Assembly (NCBI RefSeq): GCF_041146395.1
Contig: NW_027182880.1
Location: 357,001-421,000, forward strand
DNA from: Eulemur rufifrons
Taxonomy: Eukaryota; Chordata; Mammalia; Primates; Lemuridae
Reading direction: 5' to 3'
Length of the DNA: 64,000 bases
Position numbers and translations under genes: made by a program. Shown here piece after piece: positions 37,901-50,200 of the stretch. The notes under the pieces are model-generated. The model did not search any database. It had not been told where the DNA came from and was given only the letters and a program-made list of their open reading frames with translations. Within the stretch, counting starts at the first letter, position 1; the number at the start of each line of letters is the position of its first letter.

Positions 37901-38330
37901 TTCCTAAAGGAACGGGATGAGCATGCAGATCCTGTTTCATTCTCTGAAACAGAATCCGAACTTTTAACCTGCCAAACACATGCCCACTTCTCCTCTCTGG
38001 GGATAATAAAAACAAACCAGCCAACTGACAGAGGGCCTGACCCCCCCATCCACATCGACCACACACAAAAAAAAACCGTATCCTCCAGCTACTAATTATA
38101 ATGCTAACTTGAAAAATTTCCCTGCCTTTTAAAACAATGGAAAAATGGTGGTGGGATGATACTTAGAAGAATGGCTTCTTGTCAGTCTCCACTAACAAAA
38201 ATAGGCAACACCAAGTCAGCTACTCCTCAGCATAGTTATGTCCCTCGCAGCCTTCTTGGGTTTCAGGAGGCACAAACAAACGTTATCACAATTATGGTGA
38301 AACGCTGAACACCTGCAAATAATTTTCAAC
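29000..38330 (+). repeat. 17-monomer (9.33-kb) higher-order unit of satellite 3, copy 1
   Basis: Offsets to copy 2 are 9330 at 30060, 30603 and about 31709, drop to 8773 at 33358, 33930 and 34449, and return to about 9320 at 36081 and 37746. Thus copy 1 has one extra monomer near 32150-33000 and lacks one near 35050. At 30603-30944 I see only two or three differences from 39933-40274. The unit start is placed where similarity to copy 2 becomes near-exact, between 28980 and 29060. Confidence 0.85.
30500..33095 (+). repeat. Three-monomer tandem duplication in satellite 3
   Basis: Bases about 30500-31445 recur at about 32152-33097 with offset 1652, three monomers. The only clear changes are single bases such as gaccccatag against gaccacatag, and aacaatgg against aacaatag. 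The matching stretch in the second 9.33-kb unit lacks this extra copy. Confidence 0.8.
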
Positions 38331-41300
38331 GTAGTGGTTAACTGAAAAGCTCTGCGGCATACTTCTTGGAACAAGCCAGTTACCTGTTCCCATGAAAAGA
38401 AGAGTATATAGAACCATGGTGGATTTCCAGCTGATGAAGTAAAGGATTATTAAAGGAACGGGATGACCATGGGGATCATCGTTAATTCTCTGAAACAGAA
38501 TCCGCCCTTTTCACCTGCGAAACACATGCCCACTTCTCCTCTCTGGGGATAATAAAAACTAACCAGTGAACTGACAGAGGGCCTGACCCCCTCATCCACA
38601 TTGACCACACACACACAAAAAAAAAAAACGTACCCTCCAGCTACTAATTATAATGCTAACTTGCAAAATTTCCCTGCATTTTAAAACAATGGAAAAATGG
38701 TGGTGGGATGATACTTAGAAGAATGGCTTCTTATCAGTCTCCACTAACAAAAATAGGCAACACCAAGTCAGGTACTCCTCAGCATAGTTATGTCCGTCGC
38801 AGCCTTCTTGGGTTTCCGGAGGCACAAACAAACGTTATCACAATTATGGTGAAACGCTGAACACCTGCAAACAATTTTCAACGTAGTGGTTAATTGAAAA
38901 GCTCTGCGGCATACTTCTTAGAACAAGCCAGTTACCTGTTCCCACGCAAAGAGGAGTATATAGAACCATGGTGGATTTTCAGCTGATGAAGTAAAGGACT
39001 ATTAAAGGAACGGGATGACCATGGGGATCATCGTTAATTCTCTGAAACAGAATCCGCACTTTTCCCATGCCAAACACATGCCCACTTCTCCTCTCTGGGG
39101 ATAATAAAAACTAACCAGCGAACTGACAGAGGGCCTGACCCCCCATAGACATCGACCACACGAAAAAAAAAAACCGTACCCTCCAGCTACTAAGTATAAT
39201 GCTAACTTGCAAAATTTCCCTGCATTTTAAAACAATGGAAAAATGGTGGTGGGATGATACTTAGAAGAATGGCTCCTTGTCTGTCTCCACTAACAAAAAT
39301 AGGCAACACCAAGTCAGCTACTCCTCAGCATAGTTATGTTCATCGCAGCCTTCTTGGGTTTCAGGAGGCACATACAAACATTATCACAATTATGGTGAAA
39401 CGCTGAAAACCTGCAAATAATTTTCAACGTACTGGTTAATTTGAAAAATCTCCGGCATACTTCTTGGAACAAGCCAGGTACCTGTGCCCACGCATAGAGG
39501 AGTATATAGAAACATGGTGGAATCCCAGCTGATGAAGCAAAGGATTCTTAAAGGAATGAGATGACCATGCGGATCCTGTTTAATTCTCTGAAACAGAATC
39601 CGCACTTTTCACCTGCCAAACACATGCCGACTACTCTTCTCTGGGGATAATAAAAACAAACCAGCGATCTGACAGAGGGCCTGAACACCCATCCCGACCA
39701 ACCCCACAAATAAGAAAAGTACCCTCCAGCCACTAATTATAATGCCAATTTGCAAAATTTCCCTGCATTTTTAAAGAATGGAGAAATGATGGTGGGATGA
39801 TGCTTAGAAGAATGGCTTCTTGTCAGTCTCCACTGACAAAAATAGGCAACACCATGTCAGCTACGCCTCAGCATAGTTATGTCCGTAGCAGCCATATTTG
39901 GTTTCAGGAGGCACATACACACGTTATCTCAATTATGGTGAAACGCTGAAAACCTGCAAAGGATTTTCAACATACTGGATAATTGAAAAGCTCTGAGGCA
40001 TACTTCTTGGAACAAGGCAGTTTCCTGTGCCCACGCATAGGGAAGTATATAGAACGATGGTGGATTCCCAGCTCATGAAGCAAAGGAGTCTTAAAGGAAC
40101 GGGATTACCATGCGGATCCTGTTTAATTCTCTGTAACAGATCCGCAGTTTTCACCTGCCATACTAATACCCACTTCTCCTCTCTGGGGATAATAAAAATG
40201 AACGAGCGAACTGACAGAGGGCCTGACCAACACATCCACACCGACCCCATAGGGGAAAAAAAAAAAAAAAACACCGTAGTCTCCAGCTACTAATTCTAAT
40301 GCTAATTTGCAAAATTTTCCTGCATTTTTGAACAATGGAAAAATGATGGTGAGACGATACTTAGAAGAATGGATTCTTGTCAGTCTCCACTAAAAAAATA
40401 GGCAAAACCAAGTCAGCTACGCCTCAGCATAGTTATGTTCGTGGCAGCCATCTTGGGTTTCAGGAGGCACAAACAAACGTTATCACAATTATGGTGAAAC
40501 GCTGAACACCTGCAAATAATTTTCAACGTACTGGTTAATTGAAAAGCTCTGCGGCATACTTCCTGGAACAAGCCAGTTACCTGTTCCCACGCAAAGAGGA
40601 GTATATAGAACCATGGTGGATTTCCAGCTGATGAAGTAAATGATTATTAAACGAACGGGATGGCCATGGGGATCATCGTTAATTCTCTGAAACAGAATCC
40701 GCCCTTTTCACCTGCCAAACACATGCCCACTTCTCCTCTCTGGGGATAATAAAAACTAACCAGCGAACTGACAGAGGGCATGACCCCCCCATCCACATCG
40801 ACCATACACAAAAAAAAAAAACCGTACCCTCCAGCTACTAAGTATAATGCTAACTTGCAAAATTTCCCTGCATTTTAAAACAATGGAAAAATGGTGGTGG
40901 GATGATACTTAAAAGAATGGCTTCTTGTCAGTCTCCGCTAACAAAAATAGGCAACACCAAGTCAGCTACTCCTCAGCATAGTTATGTCCGTCGCAGCCTT
41001 CTTGGGTTTCAGGAGGCACATACAAACGTTATAAGAATTATGGTGAAACGCTGAAAACCTGCAAATAATTTTCAACGTACTGCTTAATTGAAAAGCTCTG
41101 CGGCATACTTCTTGGAACAAGCCAGTTACCTGTGCCCACAGATAGACGAGTATATAAAACCATGGTGGATTCCCAGCTGATGAAGCAAAAGTTTCCTAAA
41201 GGAACGGGATGAGCATGCGGATCCTGTTTCATTCTCTGAAACAGAATCCGAACTTTTAACCTGCCAAACACATGCCCACTTCTCCTCTCTGGGGATAATA

Positions 41301-44300
41301 AAAACAAACCAGCCAACTGACAGAGGGCCTGACCCCCCCATCCACATCGACCACACACAAAAAAAAACCGTATCCTCCAGCTACTAATTATAATGCTAAC
41401 TTGAAAAATTTCCCTGCCTTTTAAAACAATGGAAAAATGGTGGTGGGAGGATACTTAGAAGAATGGCTTCTTGTCAGTCTCCACTAACAAAAATAGGCAA
41501 CACCAAGTCAGCTACTCCTCAGCATAGTTATGTCCGTCGCAGCCTTCTTGGGTTTCAGGAGGCACAAACAAACGTTATCACAATTATGGTGAAACGCTGA
41601 ACACCTGCAAATAATTTTCAACGTAGTGGTTAATTGAAAAGCTCTGCGGCATACTTCTTGGAACAAGCCAGTTACCTGTTCCCACGCAAAGAGGAGTATA
41701 TAGAAACATGGTGGATTTCCAGCTGATGAAATAAAGGATTATTAAAGGAACGGGAGGACCATGGGGATCATCGTTAATTCTCTGAAACAGAATCCGCCCT
41801 TTTCACCTGCCTAACACATGCCCACTTCTCCTCTCTGGGGATAATAAAAACTAACCAGCGAACTGACAGAGGGCCTGACCCCCCCATCCACATCGACCAC
41901 ACGAAAAAAAAAAACCGTACCCTCCAGCTACTAATTATAATGCTAACTTGCAAAATTTCCCTGCATTTTAAAACAATGGAAGAATGGTGGTGGGATGATA
42001 CTTAGAAGAATGGCTTCTTGTCTGTCTCCACTAACAAAAATAGGCAACACCAAGTCAGCTACTCCTCAGCATAGTTATGTCCGTCGCAGCCTTCTTGGGT
42101 TTCAGGAGGCACATACAAACGTTATCAAAATTATGGTGAAACGCTGAAAACCTGCAAATAATTTTGAACGTACTGGTTCATTTGAAAACTCTCCAGCATA
42201 GTTCTTGGAACAATCCAGGTACCTGTGTGCATGCATAGAGTAGTATATAGAAACATGGTGGAATCCCAGCTGATGAAGCAAAGGATTCTTAAAGGAATGA
42301 GATGACCATGCGGATCCTCTTTAATTCTCTGAAACAGAATCCGCACTTTTCACCTGCCAAACACATGCCCACTTCTCCTCTCTGGGGATAAGAAAAACAA
42401 ACCAGTGAATTGACAAATGGCCTGACCAACCCATCCACACTGACCCCACAAAAAAAAAAATGTACCCTCCAGCTACTAATTATAATGATAACTTGCAAAA
42501 TTTCCCTGCATTTTTAAACAATAGAAAAATTATGGTGGGATGATACTTAGATGAATGGCTTCTTGTCAGCCTCCACTAACAAAAATAGGCAACACGAAGT
42601 CAGCTACGCCTAAGCATACTTATGTCCGTGGCAGCCATACTGGGTTTCAGGAGACACATACAAACGTTATAAGAATTATGGTGAAACGCTGAAAACCTGC
42701 AATTAATTTTCAACGTACTGCTTAATTGAAAAGCTCTGCGGCTTACTTCTTGGAAGAAGCCAGTTACTTGTGCCCACACATAGAGGAGAATATAGAACCA
42801 TGGTGGATTCCCAGCTGATGAAGCAAAAGTTTCCTAAAGGAACGGGATGAGCATGCGGATCCTGTTTCATTCTCTGAAACAGAATCTGAACTTTTAACCT
42901 GCCAAACACATGCCCACTTCTCCTCTCTGGGGATAATAAAAACAAACCAGCGAACTGACAGAGAGCCTGACCCCCCCATCCACATCGACCACACACAAAA
43001 AAAAACCGTATCCTCCAGCTACTAATTATAATGCTAACTTGAAAAATTTCCCTGCCTTTTAAAACAATGGAAAAATGGTGGTGGGATGATACTTAGAAGA
43101 ATGGCTTCTTGTCTGTCTCCACTAACAAAAATAGGCAACACCAAGTCAGCTACTCCTCAGCATAGTTATGTCCGTCGCAGCCTTCTTGGGTTTCAGGAGG
43201 CACATACAAACGTTATCAAAATTATGGTGAAATGCTGAAAACCTGCAAATAATTTTCAACGTACTGGTTAATTTGAAAACTCTCCAGCATACTTTTTGGA
43301 ACAAGCCAGGTACCTGTGCCCACGCATAGAGGAGTATATAGAAACATGGTGGAATCCCAGCTGATGAAGCAAAGGATTCTTAAAGGAATGAGATGTCCAT
43401 GCGGATCCTGTTTAATTCTCTGAAACTGAATTCGCACTTTTCACCTGCCAAACACATGCCCACTACTCTGCTCTGGGGATAATAAAAACAAACCAGCGAT
43501 CTGACAGAGGGCCTGAACACCCATCCTGACTGACCACACAAAAAAAAAAAGTACTCTCCAGCTACTAATTATAATGTCAATTTGCAAAATTTCCCTGCAT
43601 TTTTAAACAATGGAGAAATGATGGTGGGATGATACTTAGAAGAATGGCTTCTTGTCAGTCTCCAGTGACAAAAATAGGCAACACCAAGTCAGCTACTCCT
43701 CAGCATAGTTATGTCCCTCGCAGCCTTCTTGGGTTTCAGGAGGCACAAACAAACGTTATCAGAATTATGGTGAAATGCTGAACACCTGCAACTAATTTTC
43801 AACGTAGTGGTTAATTGAAAAGCTCTGCGGCATACTTCTTGGAACAAGCCAGTTACCTGTTCCCACGCAAAGAGGAGTATATAGAACCATGGTGGATTTC
43901 CAGCTGATGAAGTAAAGGATTATTAAAGGAACGGGATGACCATGGGGATCATCGTTAATTCTCTGAAACAGAATCTGCCTTTTTCACCTGCCAAACACAT
44001 GCCCACTTCTCCTCTCTGGGGATAATAAAAACTAACCAGCGAACTGACAGAGGGCCTGACCCCCCCATCCACATCGACCACACACACAAAAAAAACCGTA
44101 CCCTCCAGCTACTAATGATAATGCTAACTTGCAAAATTTCTCTGCATTTTAAAACAATGGAAAAATGGTGGTGGGAGGATACTTAGAAGAATGGCTTCTT
44201 GTCAGTCTCCACTAACAAAAATAGGCAACACCAAGTCAGCTACTCCTCAGCATAGTTATGTCCGTCGCAGCCTTCTTGGGTTTCAGGAGGCACAAACAAA

Positions 44301-47300
44301 CGTTATCACAATTATGGTGAAACGCTGAACACCTGCAAATAATTTTCAACGTACTGGCTAATTGAAAAGCTCTGCGGCATACTTCTTGGAACAAGGCAGT
44401 TAATTGTTCGCACGCAAAGAGCAGTATATAGAACCATGGTGGATTTCCAGCTGATGAAGTAAAGTATTATTAAAGGAACGGGATGACCATGCGGATCATC
44501 GTTAATTCTCTGAAACAGAATCCGCCCTTTTCACCTGCCAAACACATGCCCACTTCTCCTCTCTGGGGATAATAAAAACTAACCAGCGAACTGACAGAGG
44601 GCCTGATCCCCCCATCCACATCGACCACACACACAAAAAAACCGTACCCTTCAGCTACTAATTATAATGCTAACTTGCAAAATTTCCCTCCCTTTTAAAA
44701 CAATGGAAAAATGGTGGTGGGATGATACTTAGAAGAATGGCTTCTTGTCTGTCTCCACTAACAAAAATAGGCAACACCAAGTCAGCTACTCCTCAGCATA
44801 GTTATGTCCGTCGCAGCCTTCTTGGGTTTCAGGAGGCACATAAAAACGTTATCAAAATTATGGTGAAACGCTGAAAACCTGCAAATAATTTTCAACATAC
44901 TGGTTAATTTGAAAACTCTCCAGCATACTTCTTGGAACAAGCCAGGTACCTGTGCCCACGCATAGAGGAGTATATAGAAACATGGTGGAATCCCAGCTGA
45001 TGAAGCAAAGGATTCTTAAAGGAAGGAGATGACCATGCGGATCCTGTTTAATTCTCTGAAACAGAATCCGCCCTTTTCACCTGCCAAACACATGCCGACT
45101 ACTCTTCTCTGGGGATAATAAAAACAAACCAGCGATCTGACAGAGGGACTGAACACCCATCCCGACCAACCCCACAAATAAGAAAAGTACCCTCCAGCTA
45201 CTAATTATAATGCCAATTTGCAAAATTTCCCTGCATTTTTAAAGAATGGAGAAATGATGGTGGGATGATACTTAGAAGAATGGCTTCTTGTCAGTCTGCA
45301 CTGACAAAAATAGGCAACACGAAATCAGCTACGCCTCAGCATAGTTATGTCCGTAGCAGCCATATTTGGTTTCAGTAGGCACATACACACGTTATCTCAA
45401 TTATGGTGAAACGCTGAAAACCTGCAAAGGATTTTCAACATACTGGATAATTGAAAAGCTCTGAGGCATACTTCTTCGAACAAGGCAGTTTCCTGTGCCC
45501 ACGCATAGAGAAGTATATAGAACCATGGTGGATTCCCAGCTCATGAAGCAAAGGAGTCCTAAAGGAACGGGATTACCATGCGGATCCTGTTTAATTCTCT
45601 GTAACAGATCCGCAGTTTTCACCTGCCATACTAATACCCACTTCTCCTCTCTGGGGATAATAAAAACAAACCAGCGAACTGACAGAGGGCCTGACCAACA
45701 CATCTACACCGACCCCACAGGAAAAAAAAAAAAAAAAACACCGTAGTCTCCAGCTACTAATTATAATGCTAACTTGCAAAATTTTCCTGCATTTTTGAAC
45801 AATGGAAAAATGATGGTGAGATGATACTTAGAAGAATGCATTCTTGTCAGTCTACACTAACAAAAATAGGCAAAACCAAGTCAGCTACGCCTCAGCATAG
45901 TTATGTTCGTGGCAGCCATCTTGGCTTTCAGGAGGTACAAACAAACGTTATCACAATTATGGTCAACCGCTGAACACCTGCAAATAATTTTCAACGTACT
46001 GGTTAATTGAAAAGCTCTGCGGCATACTTCTTGGAAGAAGCCAGTTACCTGTTCCCACGCAAAGAGGAGTATATAGAACCATGGGGGATTTTCAGCTGAT
46101 GAAGTAAAGGATTATTAAACGAACGGGATGACCATGGGGATCATCGTTAATTCTCTGAAACAGAATCCGCCCTTTACACCTGCCAAACACATGCCCACTT
46201 CACCTCTCTGGGGATAATAAAAACTAACCAGCGAACTGACAGAGGGCCTGACCAGCACATCCACACCGACCCCACAGGAAAAAAAAAAAAAAAAAAAAAC
46301 ACCGTAGCCTCCAGCTACTAATTATAATGCTAACTTGCAAAATTTTCCTGCATTTTTAAACAATGGAAAAATGATGGTGAGATGATACTTAGAAGAATGG
46401 ATTCTTGTCAGTCTCCACTAAAAAAATAGGCAAAACGAAGTCAGCTACGCCTCAGCATAGTTATGTTCGTGGCAGCCATCTTGGGTTTCAGGAGGCACAA
46501 ACAAACGTTATCACAATTATGGTGAAACGCTGAACACCTGCAAATAATTTTCAACATACTGGTTAATTGAAAAGCTCTGCGGCATACTTCTTGGAACAAG
46601 CCAGTTACCTGTTCCCATGCAAAGAGGAGTATATAGAACCATGGTGGATTTCCAGCTGATGAAGTAAATGATTATTAAACGAACGGGATGGCCATGGGGA
46701 TCATCTTTAATTCTCTGAAACAGAATCCGCCCTTTTCACCTGCCAAACACATGCCCACTTCTCCTCTCTGGGATAATAAAAACTAACCAGCGAACTGACA
46801 GAGGGCATGACCCCCCCATCCACATCGACCACACACAAAAAAAAAAAACCGTACCCTCCAGCTACTAAGTATAATGCTAACTTGCAAAATTTCCCTGCAT
46901 TTTAAAACAATGGAAAAATGGTGGTGGGATGATACTTAAAAGAATGGCTTCTTGTCAGTCTCCACTAACAAAAATAGGCAACACCAAGTCAGCTACTCCT
47001 CAGCATAGTTATGTCCGTCGCAGCCTTCTTGGGTTTCAGGAGGCACATACAAACGTTATAAGAATTATGGTGAAACGCTGAAAACATGCAAATAATTTTC
47101 AACGTACTGCTTAATTGAAAAGCTCTGCGGCATACTTCTTGGAACAAGCCAGTTACCTGTGCCCAGAGATAGAGGAGTATATAAAACCATGGTGGATTCC
47201 CAGCTGATGAAGCAAAAGTTTCCTAAAGGAACGGGATGAGCATGCAGATCCTGTTTCATTCTCTGAAACAGAATCCGAACTTTTAACCTGCCAAACACAT

Positions 47301-47660
47301 GCCCACTTGTCCTCTCTGGGGATAATAAAAACAAACCAGCCAACTGACAGAGGGCCTGACCCCCCCATCCACATCGACCACACACAAAAAAAACCCGTAT
47401 CCTCCAGCTACTAATTATAATGCTAACTTGAAAAATTTCCCTGCCTTTTAAAACAATGGAAAAATGGTGGTGGGATGATACTTAGAAGAATGGCTTCTTG
47501 TCAGTCTCCACTAACAAAAATAGGCAACACCAAGTCAGCTACTCCTCAGCATAGTTATGTCCCTCGCAGCCTTCTTGGGTTTCAGGAGGCACAAACAAAC
47601 GTTATCACAATTAGGGTGAAACGCTGAACACCTGCAAATAATTTTCAACGTAGTGGTTAA
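38331..47660 (+). repeat. 17-monomer (9.33-kb) higher-order unit of satellite 3, copy 2
   Basis: Direct tandem repeat of 29000-38330. The distinctive gtggttaactgaaaagctc at about 38335 recurs at about 47655, which closes the unit. It has an extra monomer relative to copy 1 near 43840-44390 and lacks one near 41490. Confidence 0.85.
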
Positions 47661-47719
47661 CTGAAAAGCTCTGCGGCATACTTCTTGGAACAAGCCAGTT
47701 ACCTGTTCCCACGCAAAGA

Positions 47720-50200
47720 GGAGTATATAGAACCATGGTGGATTTCCAGCTGATGAAGTAAAGGATTATTAAAGGAACGGGAGGACCATGGGGATCATCG
47801 TTAATTCTCTGAAACAGAATCCGCCCTTTTCACCTGCCTAACACATGCCCTCTTCTCCTCTCTGGGGATAATAAAAACTAACCAGCGAACTGACAGAGGG
47901 CCTGACCCCCCCATCCACATCGACCACACACACAAAAAAACCGTACCCTCCAGCTACTAATTATAATGCTAACTTGTAAAATTTCCCTGCATTTTAAAAC
48001 AATGGAAGAATGGTGGTGGGATGATACTTAGAAAAATGGCTTCTTGTCTGTCTCCACTAACAAAAATAGGCAACACCAAGTCAGATAATCCTCAGCATAG
48101 TTATGTCCATCGCAGCCTTCTTGGGTTTCAGGAGGCACATACAAACGTTATCAAAATTATGGTGAAACGCTGAAAACCTGCAAATAATTTTCAACGTACT
48201 GGTTAATTTGAAAACTCTCCAGCATACTTCTTGGAACAATCCAGGTACCTGTGCGCATGCATAGAGGAGTATATAGAAACATGGTGGAATCCGAGCTGAT
48301 GAAGCAAAGGATTCTTAAAGGAATGAGATGACCATGCGGATCCTCTTTAATTCTCTGAAACAGAATCCGCAATTTTCACCTGCCAAACACATGCCCACTT
48401 CTCCTCTCTGGGGATAAGAAAAACAAACCAGTGAATTGACAAATGGCCTGACCAACCCATCCACACTGACCCCACAAAAAAAAAAATGTACCCTCCAGCT
48501 ACTAATTATAATGATTACTTGCAAAATTTCCCTGCATTTTTAAACAATAGAAAAATGATGGTGGGATGATACTTAGATGAATGGCTTCTTGTCAGTCTCC
48601 ACTAACAAAAATAGGCAACACGAAGTCAGCTACGCCTAAGCATACTTATGTCCGTGGCAGCCATATTGGGTTTCAGGAGACACATACAAACGTTATAAGA
48701 ATTATGGTGAAACGCTGAAAACCTGCAAATAATTTTCAACGTACTGCTTAATTGAAAAGCTCTGCGGCTTACTTCTTGGAAGATGCCAGTTACCTGTGCC
48801 CACACATAGAGGAGTATATAGAACCATGGTGGATTCCCAGCTGATGAAGCAAAAGTTTCCTAAAGGAACGGGATGAGCATGCGGATCCTGTTTCATTCTC
48901 TGAAACAGAATCTGAACTTTTCACCTGCCAAACACATGCCCACTTCTCCTCTCTGGGGATAATAAAAACAAACCAGCGAACTGACAGAGAGCCTGACCCC
49001 CCCATCCACATCGACCACACACAAAAAAAAACCGTATCCTCCAGATACTAATTATAATGCTAACTTGCAAAATTTCCCTGCCTTTTAAAACAATGGAAAA
49101 ATGGTGGTGGGATGATACTAAGAAGAATGGCTTCTTGTCTGTCTCCACTAACAAAAATAAGCAACACCAAGTCAGCTACTCCTCAGCATGGTTATGTCCG
49201 TCGCAGCCTTCTTCGGTTTCAGGAGGCACATACAAACGTTATCAAAATTATGGTGAAATGCTGAAAACCTGCAAATAATTTTCAACGTACTGGTTAATTT
49301 GAAAACTCTCCAGCGTACTTCTTGGAACAAGCCAGGTACCTGTGCCCACGCATAGAGGAGTATATAGAAACATGGTGGAATCCCAGCTGATGAAGCAAAG
49401 GATTCTTAAAGGAATGAGATATCCATGCGGATCCTGTTTAATTCTCTGAAACAGAATTCGCACTTTTCACCTGCCAAACACATGCCCACTACTCTGCTCT
49501 GGGGATAATAAAAACAAACCAGCGATCTGACAGAGGGCCTGAACACCCATCCTGACCGACCCCACAAAAAAAAAAAAGTACTCTCCAGCTACTAATTATA
49601 ATGCCAATTTGCAAAATTTCCCTGCATTTTTAAAGAATGGAGAAATGATGGTGGGATGATACTTAGAAGAATGGCTTCTTGTCAGTCTCCACTGACAAAA
49701 ATAGGCAACACCAAGTCAGCTACTCCTCAGCATAGTTATGTCCCTCGCAGCCTTCTTGGGTTTCAGGAGGCACAAACAAACGTTATCAGAATTATGGTGA
49801 AATGCTGAACACCTGCAACTAATTTTCAACGTAGTGGTTAATTGAAAAGCTCTGCGGCATACTTCTTGGAACAAGCCAGTTACCTGTTCCCACGCAAAGA
49901 GGAGTATATAGAACCATGGTGGATTTCCAGCTGATGAAGTAAAGGATTATTAAAGGAACGGGATGACCATGGGGATCATCGTTAATTCTCTGAAACAGAA
50001 TCTGCCTTTTTCACCTGCCAAACACATGCCCACTTCTCCTCTCTGGGGATAATAAAAACTAACCAGCGAACTGACAGAGGGCCTGACCCCCCCATCCACA
50101 TCGACCACACACACAAAAAAAACCGTATCTTCCAGCTACTAATGATAATGCTAACTTGCAAAATTTCCCTGCATTTTAAAACAATGGAAAAATGGTGGTG
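47720..50200 (+). repeat. Partial copy of satellite 3 block, 6.03-kb offset
   Basis: It matches 41690-44180 at offset 6026-6030: gggaggaccatggggatcat at about 47779 and 41752, then 48157, 48790 and 49248 against 42131, 42764 and 43222. The shift is 11 monomers. A few base changes separate the copies, slightly more than between the two 9.33-kb units. After 50200 the order of monomer variants no longer follows. Confidence 0.8.
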
